A stretch of 64,000 nt of DNA, from contig NZ_LT629693.1 in assembly GCF_900099825.1 (NCBI RefSeq), forward strand, positions 3,235,001 through 3,299,000, in the 5' to 3' direction. The notes under the pieces are model-generated. The model saw only the letters and a program-made list of their open reading frames with translations, had not been told where the DNA came from and did no database searches. The position numbers were made by a program, and so were the translations under genes. Shown one piece after another: positions 17,447 through 26,064 of the stretch; within the stretch, counting starts at the first letter, position 1; each line of letters opens with the position of its first letter. The DNA comes from Bradyrhizobium ottawaense (GTDB taxonomy: Bacteria > Pseudomonadota > Alphaproteobacteria > Rhizobiales > Xanthobacteraceae).

Positions 17447-18841
17447 TTACCTCACCACGAAATCAATGCGGCGGTTCTGCGCCTTGCCGTCCTCGGTGTC
17501 ATTGCCCGCAATCGGTTGCGTCGAGCCATAGCCAACCGCCATGAAGCGGTTCGCCGGCAGCCCCGCTTTGACCAGGTAGTCGGTGACCGACTGCGCCCGT
17601 TTCTCCGACAGCGCCTGGTTGGCCGCTGCGTCGCCGTCGGTATCGGTATGTCCGGCAATCTCGATATTGGCGTTCGGACAGCGCAGCGCGGTTTCGATCA
17701 GGCGATCGAGCAGTCCGGCGGAATCCGCCACGATATCGGCCTTCCCGGACTCGAACCGGATCCGGGCCTTGCCGAGCAGTTCGGCGAACAATTGCTGACA
17801 GACGGTGGCGTCGACCGGCGCTGCGGCCGGCTTGACCGAGATTTCCGGCTTGAACTGCCAGCCCTGCGGAAAATCCTTGCCGAGGCCGGCGCGGATCTGA
17901 TTGCCAGCGGCTTCATAGAGCGCGTCGCCCGACAGCTTCACCTCGCGGTCGCTGACCACGAGCGTGCCGGTCGACAGCCGCGACAGCGCGCCGAGCGCGG
18001 GCACCACCGCATTGGCAAATCCGGCCGGCGCGCCGACGCTCGCCTTGAGATTATCGACGACCTTTTCACTGAAGAACTTGCGTCCCGCCGCCGCCACCAG
18101 CGCCGCATGGACGTTGTTGTCGGGCACATAGCCGGTCAGCGTCAGCGTCACCGCGACCGGATCCTTGTAGGCCTGGAAGATGTAGGGCGGCGCCTTGACG
18201 TCGTTGGCCGCCACCGAAAACCCTTCGGGAAGATTCTTCAGTGCAGCTGATATCGCTTCCCTGCCGCCGAGATCGCGCGCCATGCCCGACAGGCTGACCT
18301 TGGTGTCCGACAGCGTGATCTTGCCGTCCTTCAATTTGCCGATCTGGTCGAGCAGCAGCAGCGCGGCGTTGTCGAAACGCGGCGGCGCGCCGCGCGACAA
18401 ATTCATGCGGTCAACGACCTCGATGCCGCCGAGATTGGCGCGCGCCGCCTCCGTCAGCTTGCTTTTGCTCTCCGGCAGCGGCGAACTGCCCGACAGCGTC
18501 ACCCGGACGACGTCGCGCTCGGCCGACCAGACGAACGGCTTGGCTTCGGGAACGAGACGGGTTTCGTCATTGACGAGCCGAACGCCCGGCACGGCTTCCA
18601 CCGAGGCGACCGCGCTCTGACGGCCGTCTTCCGAGAACGCATCGGCCACGAACGTCACATCGCGGCCCTCGACCACGATACGCGTCTTGTCGAGCACGGT
18701 ATCCTTGAGCGCGGCGGTCGAACGCTGCACCAGATCGGCTTCCAGCGGTTCCGTGCTGGTCCAGGCCGCGATAGCCCAAAAGATGACCAGCGGAATTACC
18801 CCCGGCCACCATTTGCTGCTCCACCTGAAAAGTCCGTGCAT
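17447..18841 (-). CDS. BON/OmpA-domain envelope protein (ArfA/OmpATb-like architecture)
   Basis: 464 residues from the ATG at 18841 (AGGA Shine-Dalgarno 8 bases upstream; the frame is open 13 codons further). One N-terminal membrane anchor (about 12-30, PGVIPLVIFWAIAAW), then three BON-like repeats rich in DGKITLSDTKVSLSG and ALVVSDREVKLSG-type modules (about 40-310), and a C-terminal OmpA peptidoglycan-binding domain with IRFESGKADI, IEIAGHTDTDGDAAANQALSEKRAQSV and NRRIDFVVR. The combination resembles mycobacterial ArfA/OmpATb. It likely tethers the inner membrane to peptidoglycan; its small membrane partner follows after 2 bases. Confidence 0.88.
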   Translation of the reverse strand: MHGLFRWSSKWWPGVIPLVIFWAIAAWTSTEPLEADLVQRSTAALKDTVLDKTRIVVEGRDVTFVADAFSEDGRQSAVASVEAVPGVRLVNDETRLVPEAKPFVWSAERDVVRVTLSGSSPLPESKSKLTEAARANLGGIEVVDRMNLSRGAPPRFDNAALLLLDQIGKLKDGKITLSDTKVSLSGMARDLGGREAISAALKNLPEGFSVAANDVKAPPYIFQAYKDPVAVTLTLTGYVPDNNVHAALVAAAGRKFFSEKVVDNLKASVGAPAGFANAVVPALGALSRLSTGTLVVSDREVKLSGDALYEAAGNQIRAGLGKDFPQGWQFKPEISVKPAAAPVDATVCQQLFAELLGKARIRFESGKADIVADSAGLLDRLIETALRCPNANIEIAGHTDTDGDAAANQALSEKRAQSVTDYLVKAGLPANRFMAVGYGSTQPIAGNDTEDGKAQNRRIDFVVR

Positions 18842-19008
18842 TCGAGGTCCTGCGGATCCGGGGGAATTGAGAGAAAACAAACCCTTGCGAGGCTGTCAAA
18901 CCCGAAATACCACAGAAACGTCTGCGCGCGGGTATTTGGCCGGCTAACCTTTTGTTCAATGGTCAGCCGTTAACTTGCAGTCAAACTCCAACCGGCCAAC
19001 CGCTTGTG

Positions 19009-20067
19009 ATGAAGCAGCTCCGCAACACCGTTATCCGGACCGGACTGGAAGTGCTTTCTCGGTCCGGGGTGCATCACCTGCTGCGACCATTCTTCGCGGG
19101 TGTCGGCGCCATTTTCATGCTGCACCAGGTCCGCCCGGGCCGCGACGCCGAATTCCAGCCCAACCGTCATCTCGAGATCGAGCCCGAATTCCTGCGCGCG
19201 ACGCTGCAGCATCTTCGCCAGCTCGACGTCGATCTCGTCACCATGGACGAGGTGCATGCGCGGCTTTCGCAGCGCAATTTCGCGCGGCGGTTCGCCTGTT
19301 TCACCTTCGACGACGGTTATCGCGACAACCGCGATTTCGCCCTGCCGGTGATGCGCGAATTTGACGCGCCCCTCACCGTCTATGTCGCCAGCGATTTTGC
19401 CGAAGGCACCGGCCGGCTGTGGTGGGTCGCGCTCGAGAGAGCGATCGCCGGGGCATCCTCGGTCGAGATCCCCTTCGGCGGCAACCTCGCACGCCTCGAT
19501 ACCTCGACGCCGGCGGCCAGGCAGGCCGCCTTCGACCGGATTCACGACTGGCTGCGCGCCCTGCCCGGCGAGCACGATCAGCAACGCGAAATCTCAGCGC
19601 TATGCACGCGCCATGAGGTGGACGAGGCCGCCATTGTCCGCGACCTCTGCCTGTCCTGGGACGAATTGAAACCGTTCGCGGACGATCCGCTGGTCACGAT
19701 CGGCGCGCATACCATCAGCCATTGCAACCTCGCGCGGCAGAGCGAAGCGAGCGCTTCGCTCGAGATCGCCACCAGCCGCGCGCGGATCGAGAATGCGCTG
19801 CAGCGGCCGGTGCTGCATTTCGCCTATCCCTATGGCGACCGCACGGCCGCCGGGGTGCGCGAATTCGCAGCGACGAAAGCGGCGGGATTCAAGACCGCGG
19901 TTACGACGCGGCCGGGCATGATCTATCCGGAAAGCGCCGGCCACCTGACGGCGCTGCAGCGGGTCTCGCTCAACGGCAATTACCAGGATCTCCGCATCCT
20001 CCCCGTCCTGACCTCCGGCACCGCCACCGCGATGTGGAACGGTTTTCGCCGCATCGACGCGGCGTAG
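19009..20067 (+). CDS. Polysaccharide deacetylase family protein
   Basis: 352 residues from the ATG at 19009 (start uncertain; the frame is open from 18952 and a GTG at 19006 is possible). Carbohydrate esterase family 4 fold: motif 1 FACFTFDDGYRDN with two metal/catalytic Asp, motif 2 IGAHTISHCNLAR with the H-x3-H pair, and FAYPYGDRTAAGVREFA as the Arg-containing motif. These enzymes remove N- or O-acetyl groups from envelope or exopolysaccharides. No signal peptide is evident. It diverges from the OmpA-family gene. Confidence 0.88.
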   Translation: MKQLRNTVIRTGLEVLSRSGVHHLLRPFFAGVGAIFMLHQVRPGRDAEFQPNRHLEIEPEFLRATLQHLRQLDVDLVTMDEVHARLSQRNFARRFACFTFDDGYRDNRDFALPVMREFDAPLTVYVASDFAEGTGRLWWVALERAIAGASSVEIPFGGNLARLDTSTPAARQAAFDRIHDWLRALPGEHDQQREISALCTRHEVDEAAIVRDLCLSWDELKPFADDPLVTIGAHTISHCNLARQSEASASLEIATSRARIENALQRPVLHFAYPYGDRTAAGVREFAATKAAGFKTAVTTRPGMIYPESAGHLTALQRVSLNGNYQDLRILPVLTSGTATAMWNGFRRIDAA

Positions 20068-20081
20068 CGGCACCCACTATT

Positions 20082-20200
20082 GTCGTCCCCGCGAACGCGG
20101 GGACCCATAGCCACCGGCTCCAATTATTGAAAAAGATGACGACTCCATTGCCCGACCGATAGGCCGCGGCGTATGGGTCCCTGCGTTCGCAGGGACGACA
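20082..20200. repeat. Palindromic repeat (GTCGTCCCCGCGAACGC / GCGTTCGCAGGGACGAC type)
   Basis: Inverted ends GTCGTCCCCGCGAACGCGG and CTGCGTTCGCAGGGACGAC with inner GGGACCCATA/TATGGGTCCC arms. Same family as 8672-8813 and 21077-21195. Confidence 0.85.
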
Positions 20201-20269
20201 GAGAATGGAGTTTCTTGACTCGCTCCGCGCCCGCGCCCAAAACCTGCGGCAAATCAAATGGAGGAACGC

Positions 20270-21070
20270 ATGTTCAAGGATCTGTTTTCGTTGAAGGGCC
20301 GTATTGCAGTCGTGACCGGCGGATCGCGCGGCATCGGCAAGATGATCGCGGCGGGATTTCTCGCCCAGGGTGCGGCGAAGGTCTACATCACCGCGCGCAA
20401 GGCCGGGCCCTGCGAGGCGACTGCGAAGGAGCTTTCGGCCGCCTATGACGGCGAATGCATCGCGCTGCCGATCGACATTTCGACGGTCGAAGGCTGCAAC
20501 AAGCTTGCCGCCGAAATCATCAAGCTGGAGCCGAAGCTCGACATCCTCGTCAACAATGCCGGTGCGGCCTGGGGCGCTGAATTCGACGAATTCCCCGAGA
20601 GCGGCTGGGACAAGGTCATGGACCTCAACGTCAAGTCGCTGTTCTTCCTGACCAAGGCGCTGGCAAAGCCGCTGCGCGCCGCAGCCAGCCGCGAGCGGCC
20701 TGCCAAGGTCATCAACGTCGCCTCGATCGACGGCATCTTCGTCAACCCGGGCGAGACCTATTCCTACGCCGCGAGCAAGGCCGCCGTGATCCACCTGACG
20801 CGGCGCATGGCGACCAAACTGATCAAGGACAGCATCAACGTGACCGCGATCGCGCCGGGTGCGTTCGCCTCCGACATGAACAGGGCTGCGCGCGACCGCT
20901 CGGACGAACTCGCGGCGCGGATTCCGGCCCAGCGCATCGGCACCGATGAGGACATGGCGGGAATCGCCATCTATCTCGCCTCGCGCGCCGGCGATTACGT
21001 GGTCGGCAACACCATCGCGGTCGATGGCGGCGTGGTCTACGCGAATGCGGGGCTGGAGATCGCGGGGTAA
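20270..21070 (+). CDS. Short-chain dehydrogenase/reductase
   Basis: 266 residues from ATG 20270, chosen because GGAGG lies 5-6 bases upstream (the ATG at 20258 overlaps that site). Classical SDR: NAD(P)-binding TGGSRGIG (about 16-23), NNAG, and the catalytic Ser (NVASIDG), Tyr and Lys (YSYAASK). The Arg in YITARK suggests NADP preference. The C-terminal VVGNTIAVDGGVVYANAG is typical of the 3-oxoacyl/gluconate dehydrogenase type. It converges on boxB across a palindromic repeat; whether it participates in benzoate breakdown is unknown. Confidence 0.9.
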   Translation: MFKDLFSLKGRIAVVTGGSRGIGKMIAAGFLAQGAAKVYITARKAGPCEATAKELSAAYDGECIALPIDISTVEGCNKLAAEIIKLEPKLDILVNNAGAAWGAEFDEFPESGWDKVMDLNVKSLFFLTKALAKPLRAAASRERPAKVINVASIDGIFVNPGETYSYAASKAAVIHLTRRMATKLIKDSINVTAIAPGAFASDMNRAARDRSDELAARIPAQRIGTDEDMAGIAIYLASRAGDYVVGNTIAVDGGVVYANAGLEIAG

Positions 21071-21076
21071 ATTGCT

Positions 21077-21195
21077 GTCGTCCCGGCGAACGCCGGGACC
21101 CATACCGCGTGATCCATCGATAGAGCGCTGTGGCAGACGTCATCGCAAAACAGTGAAGTCCTGTGGTTATGGGTCCCGGCGTTCGCCGGGACGAC
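21077..21195. repeat. Palindromic repeat between SDR and boxB
   Basis: Ends GTCGTCCCGGCGAACGCCGG and CCGGCGTTCGCCGGGACGAC are inverted copies, with GGGACCCATA and TATGGGTCCC inside. It fills the whole gap between the two convergent genes and could act as a bidirectional terminator. Confidence 0.85.
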
Positions 21196-21201
21196 ATAGA
21201 C

Positions 21202-22647
21202 TCACGTATCGATCTTCACATACTCGAAATCGCCGGGCTTGTTGTCGATGCCGACCTTGGGCGGCGAGATCCAGGACGCGTACTGGCCGGTTTCGGTGAC
21301 CGGCTTCATCAGCGAAGCGATGAAGTCGCCGTCGGCGGATGACGGCAGCCATTCGCCCTTGCGCTGGTTCCAGGTGGCGTCGTCGATCAGCACGCCTTCG
21401 GGCGTGGCGTGGATATCCCTGAACTCGCCGATCTGGCGATGGAACGCGACGTTCGGCAGCGTCAGCTTGAAATGGAAGCCGGCCAGCGAAATGATCTTGT
21501 TCCAGCGCAGCATGCCCTTGACGCAGTCCTGCGTGTAGTCGTCGCGCAGCCGCATGTTGAGTGCGGTCAGCGCCGGCTCGTCGACGCGCTTGATTACGCC
21601 GTCGACCAGCTTGAGCACCGGATAGGTCGCGCTCTTCAACTGATGGTCGTCGTCGATCTGGGTTTCCTTGTAACGGCCCTTGATGCCGGCATTGAAGGCG
21701 TTCGCCGCGTTGGTCGAGACTTCCGAACCGAACAGGTCCAGCGACAGCGAGTAATGCAGATGCAGCTTCTTCTGGATGGTCGGCAGGTCGATGACGCCGA
21801 GCGCGCGGACTTTGGCGATATCGTTGGGATCGGTGATGCCGGCCGCCTTCATCGCCTCGCAGGTGCGCTGCACGACGCGGCTGATGCCGGTCTCGCCGAC
21901 GAACATGTGATGCGCCTCTTCGGTCAGCATGAAGCGGCAGGTGCGTGACAGCGGATCGAAGCCGGACTGCGCCAGCGAGTGCAACTGCATCTTGCCGTCG
22001 CGGTCGGTGAAGTAGGTGAACATGAAGAACGACAGCCAGTCCGGCGTCGCTTCGTTGAAGGCGCCGAGCATGCGCGGTGAATCTGCGTCGCCAGAGCGGC
22101 GGCGCAACAAGTCATCGGCTTCCTCGCGGCCGTCACGGCCGAAATATTTCTGCAGCAGGTAGACCATCGCCCAGAGATGGCGGCCTTCCTCGACATTGAC
22201 CTGGAACAGGTTGCGGAGGTCGTAGAGCGAGGGCGCGGTCTTGCCGAGATGGCGCTGCTGTTCGACCGAAGCCGGCTCGGTGTCGCCCTGGATCACGATC
22301 AGGCGGCGCAGCGTGGCGCGATGCTCGCCCGGGACTTCCTGCCAGGCCGGCTTGCCAAAATTCTCGCCGAACGGAATGACGCGGTTCTCTTCCTGGGGCG
22401 CCAGAAGAATGCCCCAGCGATATTCCGGCATCTTGACGTAGTCGAACTTGGCCCAGCCGCGCGGATCGACCGAATAGGCGGTGCGCAGGTAGACCAGCGA
22501 CTGCTGAAAGCCTTCCGGCCCCATGTCGCTCCACCAGTCCATATAGCCGGGATGCCAGCCCTCCAGCGCCTTCAGCACCTGGCGATCTTCACTGAGATTC
22601 ACGTTGTTGGGAATCTTGGTTGAGTAATCGACGTTCATGAAGTTCAT
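21202..22647 (-). CDS. boxB: Benzoyl-CoA 2,3-epoxidase, oxygenase subunit BoxB
   Basis: 481 residues from the ATG at 22647 (AAGGAG eight bases upstream; the preceding in-frame GTG is too close to it). Diiron oxygenase that, with reduced BoxA, forms the 2,3-epoxide of benzoyl-CoA. Diagnostic BoxB segments include SEDRQVLKALEGWHPGYMDW, NLFQVNVEEGRHLWAMVYLL (a Glu/His iron-ligand helix) and RFMLTEEAHHMFVGETGI (second ligand helix). The reductase BoxA, normally adjacent, is not in the window. boxC lies 151 bases upstream across a palindromic repeat. Confidence 0.96.
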   Translation of the reverse strand: MNFMNVDYSTKIPNNVNLSEDRQVLKALEGWHPGYMDWWSDMGPEGFQQSLVYLRTAYSVDPRGWAKFDYVKMPEYRWGILLAPQEENRVIPFGENFGKPAWQEVPGEHRATLRRLIVIQGDTEPASVEQQRHLGKTAPSLYDLRNLFQVNVEEGRHLWAMVYLLQKYFGRDGREEADDLLRRRSGDADSPRMLGAFNEATPDWLSFFMFTYFTDRDGKMQLHSLAQSGFDPLSRTCRFMLTEEAHHMFVGETGISRVVQRTCEAMKAAGITDPNDIAKVRALGVIDLPTIQKKLHLHYSLSLDLFGSEVSTNAANAFNAGIKGRYKETQIDDDHQLKSATYPVLKLVDGVIKRVDEPALTALNMRLRDDYTQDCVKGMLRWNKIISLAGFHFKLTLPNVAFHRQIGEFRDIHATPEGVLIDDATWNQRKGEWLPSSADGDFIASLMKPVTETGQYASWISPPKVGIDNKPGDFEYVKIDT

Positions 22648-22671
22648 GGCGTGCACTCCTTGCTCGGTCTT

Positions 22672-22793
22672 GTGTCCCGGACGCGGTGCAGCGCGAAGCG
22701 GTGCGCCGCAGAGCCGGGACCATTTCAGTGACGGTCCGTGTGGGTCCCGGTTCTGCAGCGCGTCACTTGCGCGCCGCGCAGCGCCCGGGACAC
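22672..22793. repeat. Palindromic repeat (GTGTCCCGG / CCCGGGACAC type)
   Basis: Outer ends GTGTCCCGGACGC and GCGCCCGGGACAC with GC-rich GCAGCGCG/CGCGCCGC arms. It lies between boxC and boxB and could reduce read-through between them. Confidence 0.8.
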
Positions 22794-22797
22794 GAAA

Positions 22798-24486
22798 TCA
22801 AACCCGCGTCATATCGAACTGCGCCTTCTGGCCGGTGCCGTAGCGGCGCAGCGCGCCGTTTTCGCCGACTGCGTTGGGGCGCTGAAAAATCCAGTTCTGC
22901 CACGCCGTCAGGCGCGAAAAGATCTTCGATTCCATGGTCTCGGGTCCGACGAAGCGCAAATTGGCTTCCATGCCGGTGAGCCCGTCGGGCGAGAACGAGG
23001 TGCGTTCTTCGAGGAACACCCGCACCTCGTCGTCCCAGTCGATATCGTCGAGCGCGAAGGTGACGAGGCCGAGTTCCTCGGCCTGTTCGGCATCGAGGCT
23101 GGTGCCGATGGTGGCTTCGGCGCGGTCCAGGTCGGACGGGTCGGCCTGGAAGCGCGACTGCAGCCGGGTCAGCCCGTGGCTCATCGGATAGGGCCCGAAA
23201 TTCATCGCGGTGAGTTGGATCGACGGCGGCTCGCGGTTGTCGCCCTGCTTCTGTCCGATCAGCATGTACGAGCGGTCGGCGGCGAACACGAGTTCGGCCA
23301 GCGTGCCGACGAAGCAGGAGCCGGGCTCGACCAGCGTCACCAGCGTGCGCGAGGTGACGTCGATGCGCTTCAGCACCCGTTTCCAGTACTGCCTGATCTC
23401 GTTGACCAGCCAGTGCGCCTTGTTGGCCTCGAGGAAAGCGTCGGCGGCAATGATATTGGCGCGATCACCATGCGACTTGAACAGCAGCATCGCGATTTCG
23501 AGTTCGTTGATGCGCAAGTGAAGAATGGCGTCGTCGAGTTCGCGCGCCACCTGAAGCGGCCAGAACGCGGCCCCCTGCGCGATCAGGCCGTCGATATCGG
23601 CCGGGGGTGCAGCCTCCGGCGCCTTGATCGAAATGGTCGCGATCCGGGTCGCGCGGTCGATGTCGACGCTGACGAAGCCATAGCGGATCGAGGTGTCGTC
23701 GATGATGCGATGGAGCGGCGTCAGCGTGATGCCCTTGCCACTGCCGTTGCGCTTCGAGAGGCCGGCGAATTCCTTGGCGCGCTCGGTGACTTTGGCTTCG
23801 AGCTTGCTGTTCGGCGCGATCTCGTCGACGAGGCGCCATTGCACGGCGCGCTTGCCCTTGATGCCTTCCTCGATGGTGCAGAAGAAATCGGCATGGTCGC
23901 GGCGCACCTTGCGCTTGTCGACCACGCGGGTCAGCCCGCCGGTGCCCGGCAGCACCGCCAGCAGCGGCACTTCCGGCAGCGACACCGCGGCAGCGCCGTC
24001 GTCGGCGAGGATGATGTGATCGGTGGCGAGCGCCAGTTCATAGCCGCCGCCGGCCGCGGTGCCGTTGACCACCGTGATGAAGCGCTGCCCGGAATTTTCG
24101 GAAGAATCTTCCAGACCGTTACGGGTCTCGTTGGTGAACTTGCAGAAGTTGACCTTGTGGGCGTGCGTCGAGCCCGCCAGCATGCGGATATTGGCGCCGG
24201 CGCAGAACACCCGGTTCTTGCCCGAGCGCATCACGACGACCTTCACCGCGGGATGTTCGAAGCGCAGCCGCTGCACGGCATCCGCAAGTTCGATGTCGAC
24301 GCCGAGGTCGTAGGAATTCAGCTTGAGCTGATAGCCTTCGAACAGCCCGGCATTCTCATCGACATCCATGGTCAGCGTGGCTGTGTCGCCATCGACGGCG
24401 ACCTTCCAGTGCCGGTAGCGCGACGGATCTGTTTGGAAATCGATGAATTTTGCGCCGCCTGCGAGGACGCGATCTTCGCCAGCCAT
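22798..24486 (-). CDS. boxC: 2,3-Epoxybenzoyl-CoA dihydrolase BoxC
   Basis: 562 residues, the usual BoxC length, with two crotonase-fold halves. The first carries MRSGKNRVFCAGANIRMLAGSTHAHK and VNGTAAGGGYELALATDHIILADDGAAAVSLPE (oxyanion-hole segments). BoxC opens the aromatic ring of the epoxide hydrolytically, releasing formate and giving 3,4-dehydroadipyl-CoA semialdehyde. A good AAGGGTGG Shine-Dalgarno precedes ATG 24486. The promoter region carries an exact TGCA-N6-TGCA site, the operator type of BoxR/BzdR. Confidence 0.97.
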   Translation of the reverse strand: MAGEDRVLAGGAKFIDFQTDPSRYRHWKVAVDGDTATLTMDVDENAGLFEGYQLKLNSYDLGVDIELADAVQRLRFEHPAVKVVVMRSGKNRVFCAGANIRMLAGSTHAHKVNFCKFTNETRNGLEDSSENSGQRFITVVNGTAAGGGYELALATDHIILADDGAAAVSLPEVPLLAVLPGTGGLTRVVDKRKVRRDHADFFCTIEEGIKGKRAVQWRLVDEIAPNSKLEAKVTERAKEFAGLSKRNGSGKGITLTPLHRIIDDTSIRYGFVSVDIDRATRIATISIKAPEAAPPADIDGLIAQGAAFWPLQVARELDDAILHLRINELEIAMLLFKSHGDRANIIAADAFLEANKAHWLVNEIRQYWKRVLKRIDVTSRTLVTLVEPGSCFVGTLAELVFAADRSYMLIGQKQGDNREPPSIQLTAMNFGPYPMSHGLTRLQSRFQADPSDLDRAEATIGTSLDAEQAEELGLVTFALDDIDWDDEVRVFLEERTSFSPDGLTGMEANLRFVGPETMESKIFSRLTAWQNWIFQRPNAVGENGALRRYGTGQKAQFDMTRV

Positions 24487-24524
24487 TGGGCCACCCTTGA
24501 CGCTCTTATTGGCTTATCTGATTA

Positions 24525-24538
24525 TGCACAATAATGCA
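24525..24538. promoter_or_regulatory. Predicted BoxR operator at the boxC promoter
   Basis: TGCA-CAATAA-TGCA matches the TGCA-N6-TGCA direct-repeat operator reported for BoxR/BzdR. It lies 39 bases upstream of boxC. On the minus strand a -35-like TTGACC (24551-24546) is followed after 17 bases by TGCATA, so the site covers the -10 position, as expected for repression. A further TGCA occurs at 24575-24578. Confidence 0.75.
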
Positions 24539-24654
24539 TGTCATTGGTCAAGTCCAGCCCAAAGCGCGATAACATGCATTTTATTTCATGTCCGGCTGAC
24601 GGCTGAAAAGGCCACCCAATCGGCCTTGGCGAGCAGCGGCCGCTCCAGTTTGGC

Positions 24655-25098
24655 CTAGATCAGGCCGGCCATGGCCGCCACCGGAAAGCCGTCGGCGAAA
24701 CCATCGCCGCCGGCGCTGCGCACCCCCAGCGCCTTGAGTTCGCCGAGTGCTTCGCGAAACAGCCGCGCCGCGGCGTGCGGCTTCTGCATCCGGAGCCGCA
24801 AATTCGCGGTCGCAATCAGGATGCAGGCGCGCAGCAGGATCCGCTCGCGGCCACCCTGCGGCGCCGCCGCCCACACCGCTTCGAGGATCTCCTGCGATTC
24901 CCAGAAATAGCCGCGGTCGTTCAGCGACATCGCGTAGCGCAGCGCCGGATGACGCGCCGGTACATTGCCCTGGAAGCGTGACGGCACCAGCAGCGTCACC
25001 TGCGCCAGCGTTTCGTAATCGGCATTGGCTTCGTCGGTTTCGCCGGGCACATAGGCCCATCGCGGCAGCGGCAGATTGGCGGCCGGCGATATCGTCAT
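24655..25098 (-). CDS. DUF309 protein of the benzoate cluster
   Basis: 147 residues. The DUF309 helical motif is present as HPALRYAMSLNDRGYFWESQEILEAVWAAAP (about residues 50-80), followed by ANLRLRMQKPHAAARLFREAL. The family is widespread but has no established activity. It follows the alpha/beta hydrolase gene by 24 bases and precedes boxC, so it is probably co-transcribed with pathway genes. Confidence 0.85.
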   Translation of the reverse strand: MTISPAANLPLPRWAYVPGETDEANADYETLAQVTLLVPSRFQGNVPARHPALRYAMSLNDRGYFWESQEILEAVWAAAPQGGRERILLRACILIATANLRLRMQKPHAAARLFREALGELKALGVRSAGGDGFADGFPVAAMAGLI

Positions 25099-25122
25099 CG
25101 GGGCGTCGCCCAGATCAAAAGA

Positions 25123-25938
25123 CTAAGCGGCCCGCCCCCGCGAACCATGGACACGCAACACGGCGTTGGCGAATTCGGTGATCGCATCCAGCGTCGGCCC
25201 CGGCGCTTCCCGATGCGGCTGATGTCCCGCCCCCGGGATAACAGTCACATCGACCGGACAATAGCACTCCTGCTGCGCGATCTCGACCTGACGCATTGTC
25301 CCATACACGTCGTCCACACCCTGCAGGATCGCTGTGGGCACGCGGATATAAGCCAGGAATTCCGAGATATCCCAGTTGCGGAAGGCCGGATCGAGCCAGG
25401 CGTTGTTCCAGCCGTAGAAGGCGTTGTCGACGTCCTTGTGCCAGCGCGCCAGCTTTTCCTTTAGATTCGTGGTCTCAAAGGCGGTCCTGATGGCGGCGAT
25501 CGAAGCCACCGAAATATCCTCGACGATGAAGTGCGGCGCGATCAGCGCGATGCCTTCGACGCGGTGGTCCTGATGCGAACCGGCATAGATCGCCGCGATC
25601 GAGGCGCCGTCGGAGTGACCGAGCAAAAGGCCGCGGCGAAAGCCGATCGCGTCGAGCAGTTTTGGCAGCACGTCGCGCGCCTCGATATGCATGTAGTCGA
25701 TCGGCCGCGGCAGTCTGACTGATGTCGAGGCGCCATAGCCGGCGCGCGAATAGACGAACACGCCGGCGCCGGTCGCGGCCTGGAGTTTTTCCGGAAAATC
25801 ACCCCACAGCCCGGCCGAGCCGAGGCCTTCGTGCAACATCACGATGGTGGGCGCGCTGTCAGACGCGGGACCGATCATGCGGTATTCGAGTTCGGCGGCG
25901 CCGATGGTGAGGAAGCCGGTGGGGGAGAGGGTTGTCAT
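25123..25938 (-). CDS. Alpha/beta hydrolase of the benzoate cluster
   Basis: 271 residues from ATG 25938; the frame extends upstream into repeat DNA. Alpha/beta-hydrolase fold: oxyanion region MLHEGLGSAGLWGDFPEKL, nucleophile elbow GHSDGAS, acid in LQGVDDVYGT and base in IPGAGHQPHRE, in the expected order. Hydrolases of this kind in box clusters are thought to act on CoA esters or lactone-type side products; the exact substrate is not known. Co-oriented with benzoate-CoA ligase upstream and DUF309 downstream. Confidence 0.88.
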   Translation of the reverse strand: MTTLSPTGFLTIGAAELEYRMIGPASDSAPTIVMLHEGLGSAGLWGDFPEKLQAATGAGVFVYSRAGYGASTSVRLPRPIDYMHIEARDVLPKLLDAIGFRRGLLLGHSDGASIAAIYAGSHQDHRVEGIALIAPHFIVEDISVASIAAIRTAFETTNLKEKLARWHKDVDNAFYGWNNAWLDPAFRNWDISEFLAYIRVPTAILQGVDDVYGTMRQVEIAQQECYCPVDVTVIPGAGHQPHREAPGPTLDAITEFANAVLRVHGSRGRAA

Positions 25939-25971
25939 TCTTTTTGTACCTGCGACCCGATATCTCTCGTT

Positions 25972-26060
25972 CGTCATGCCCGGGCTTGACCCGGGCATCC
26001 ACGACTTTCTTCGTCACGGCGCTAAAGACGTGGATGGCCGGGTCAAGCCCGGCCATGACG
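25972..26060. repeat. Palindromic repeat (CGTCATGCCCGGGC / GCCCGGCCATGACG type)
   Basis: Outer ends CGTCATGCCCGGGCTTGACC and GGTCAAGCCCGGCCATGACG, with inner GGCATCCACG/CGTGGATGGCC arms. Located just after the benzoate-CoA ligase stop; related to 5251-5365. Confidence 0.85.
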
Positions 26061-26064
26061 ACTG

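Noticed and set aside
22738..24534. 598-codon plus-strand frame over boxC
   Set aside because: Exact antisense shadow of boxC; no domain, and the strong boxC motifs explain the open frame.
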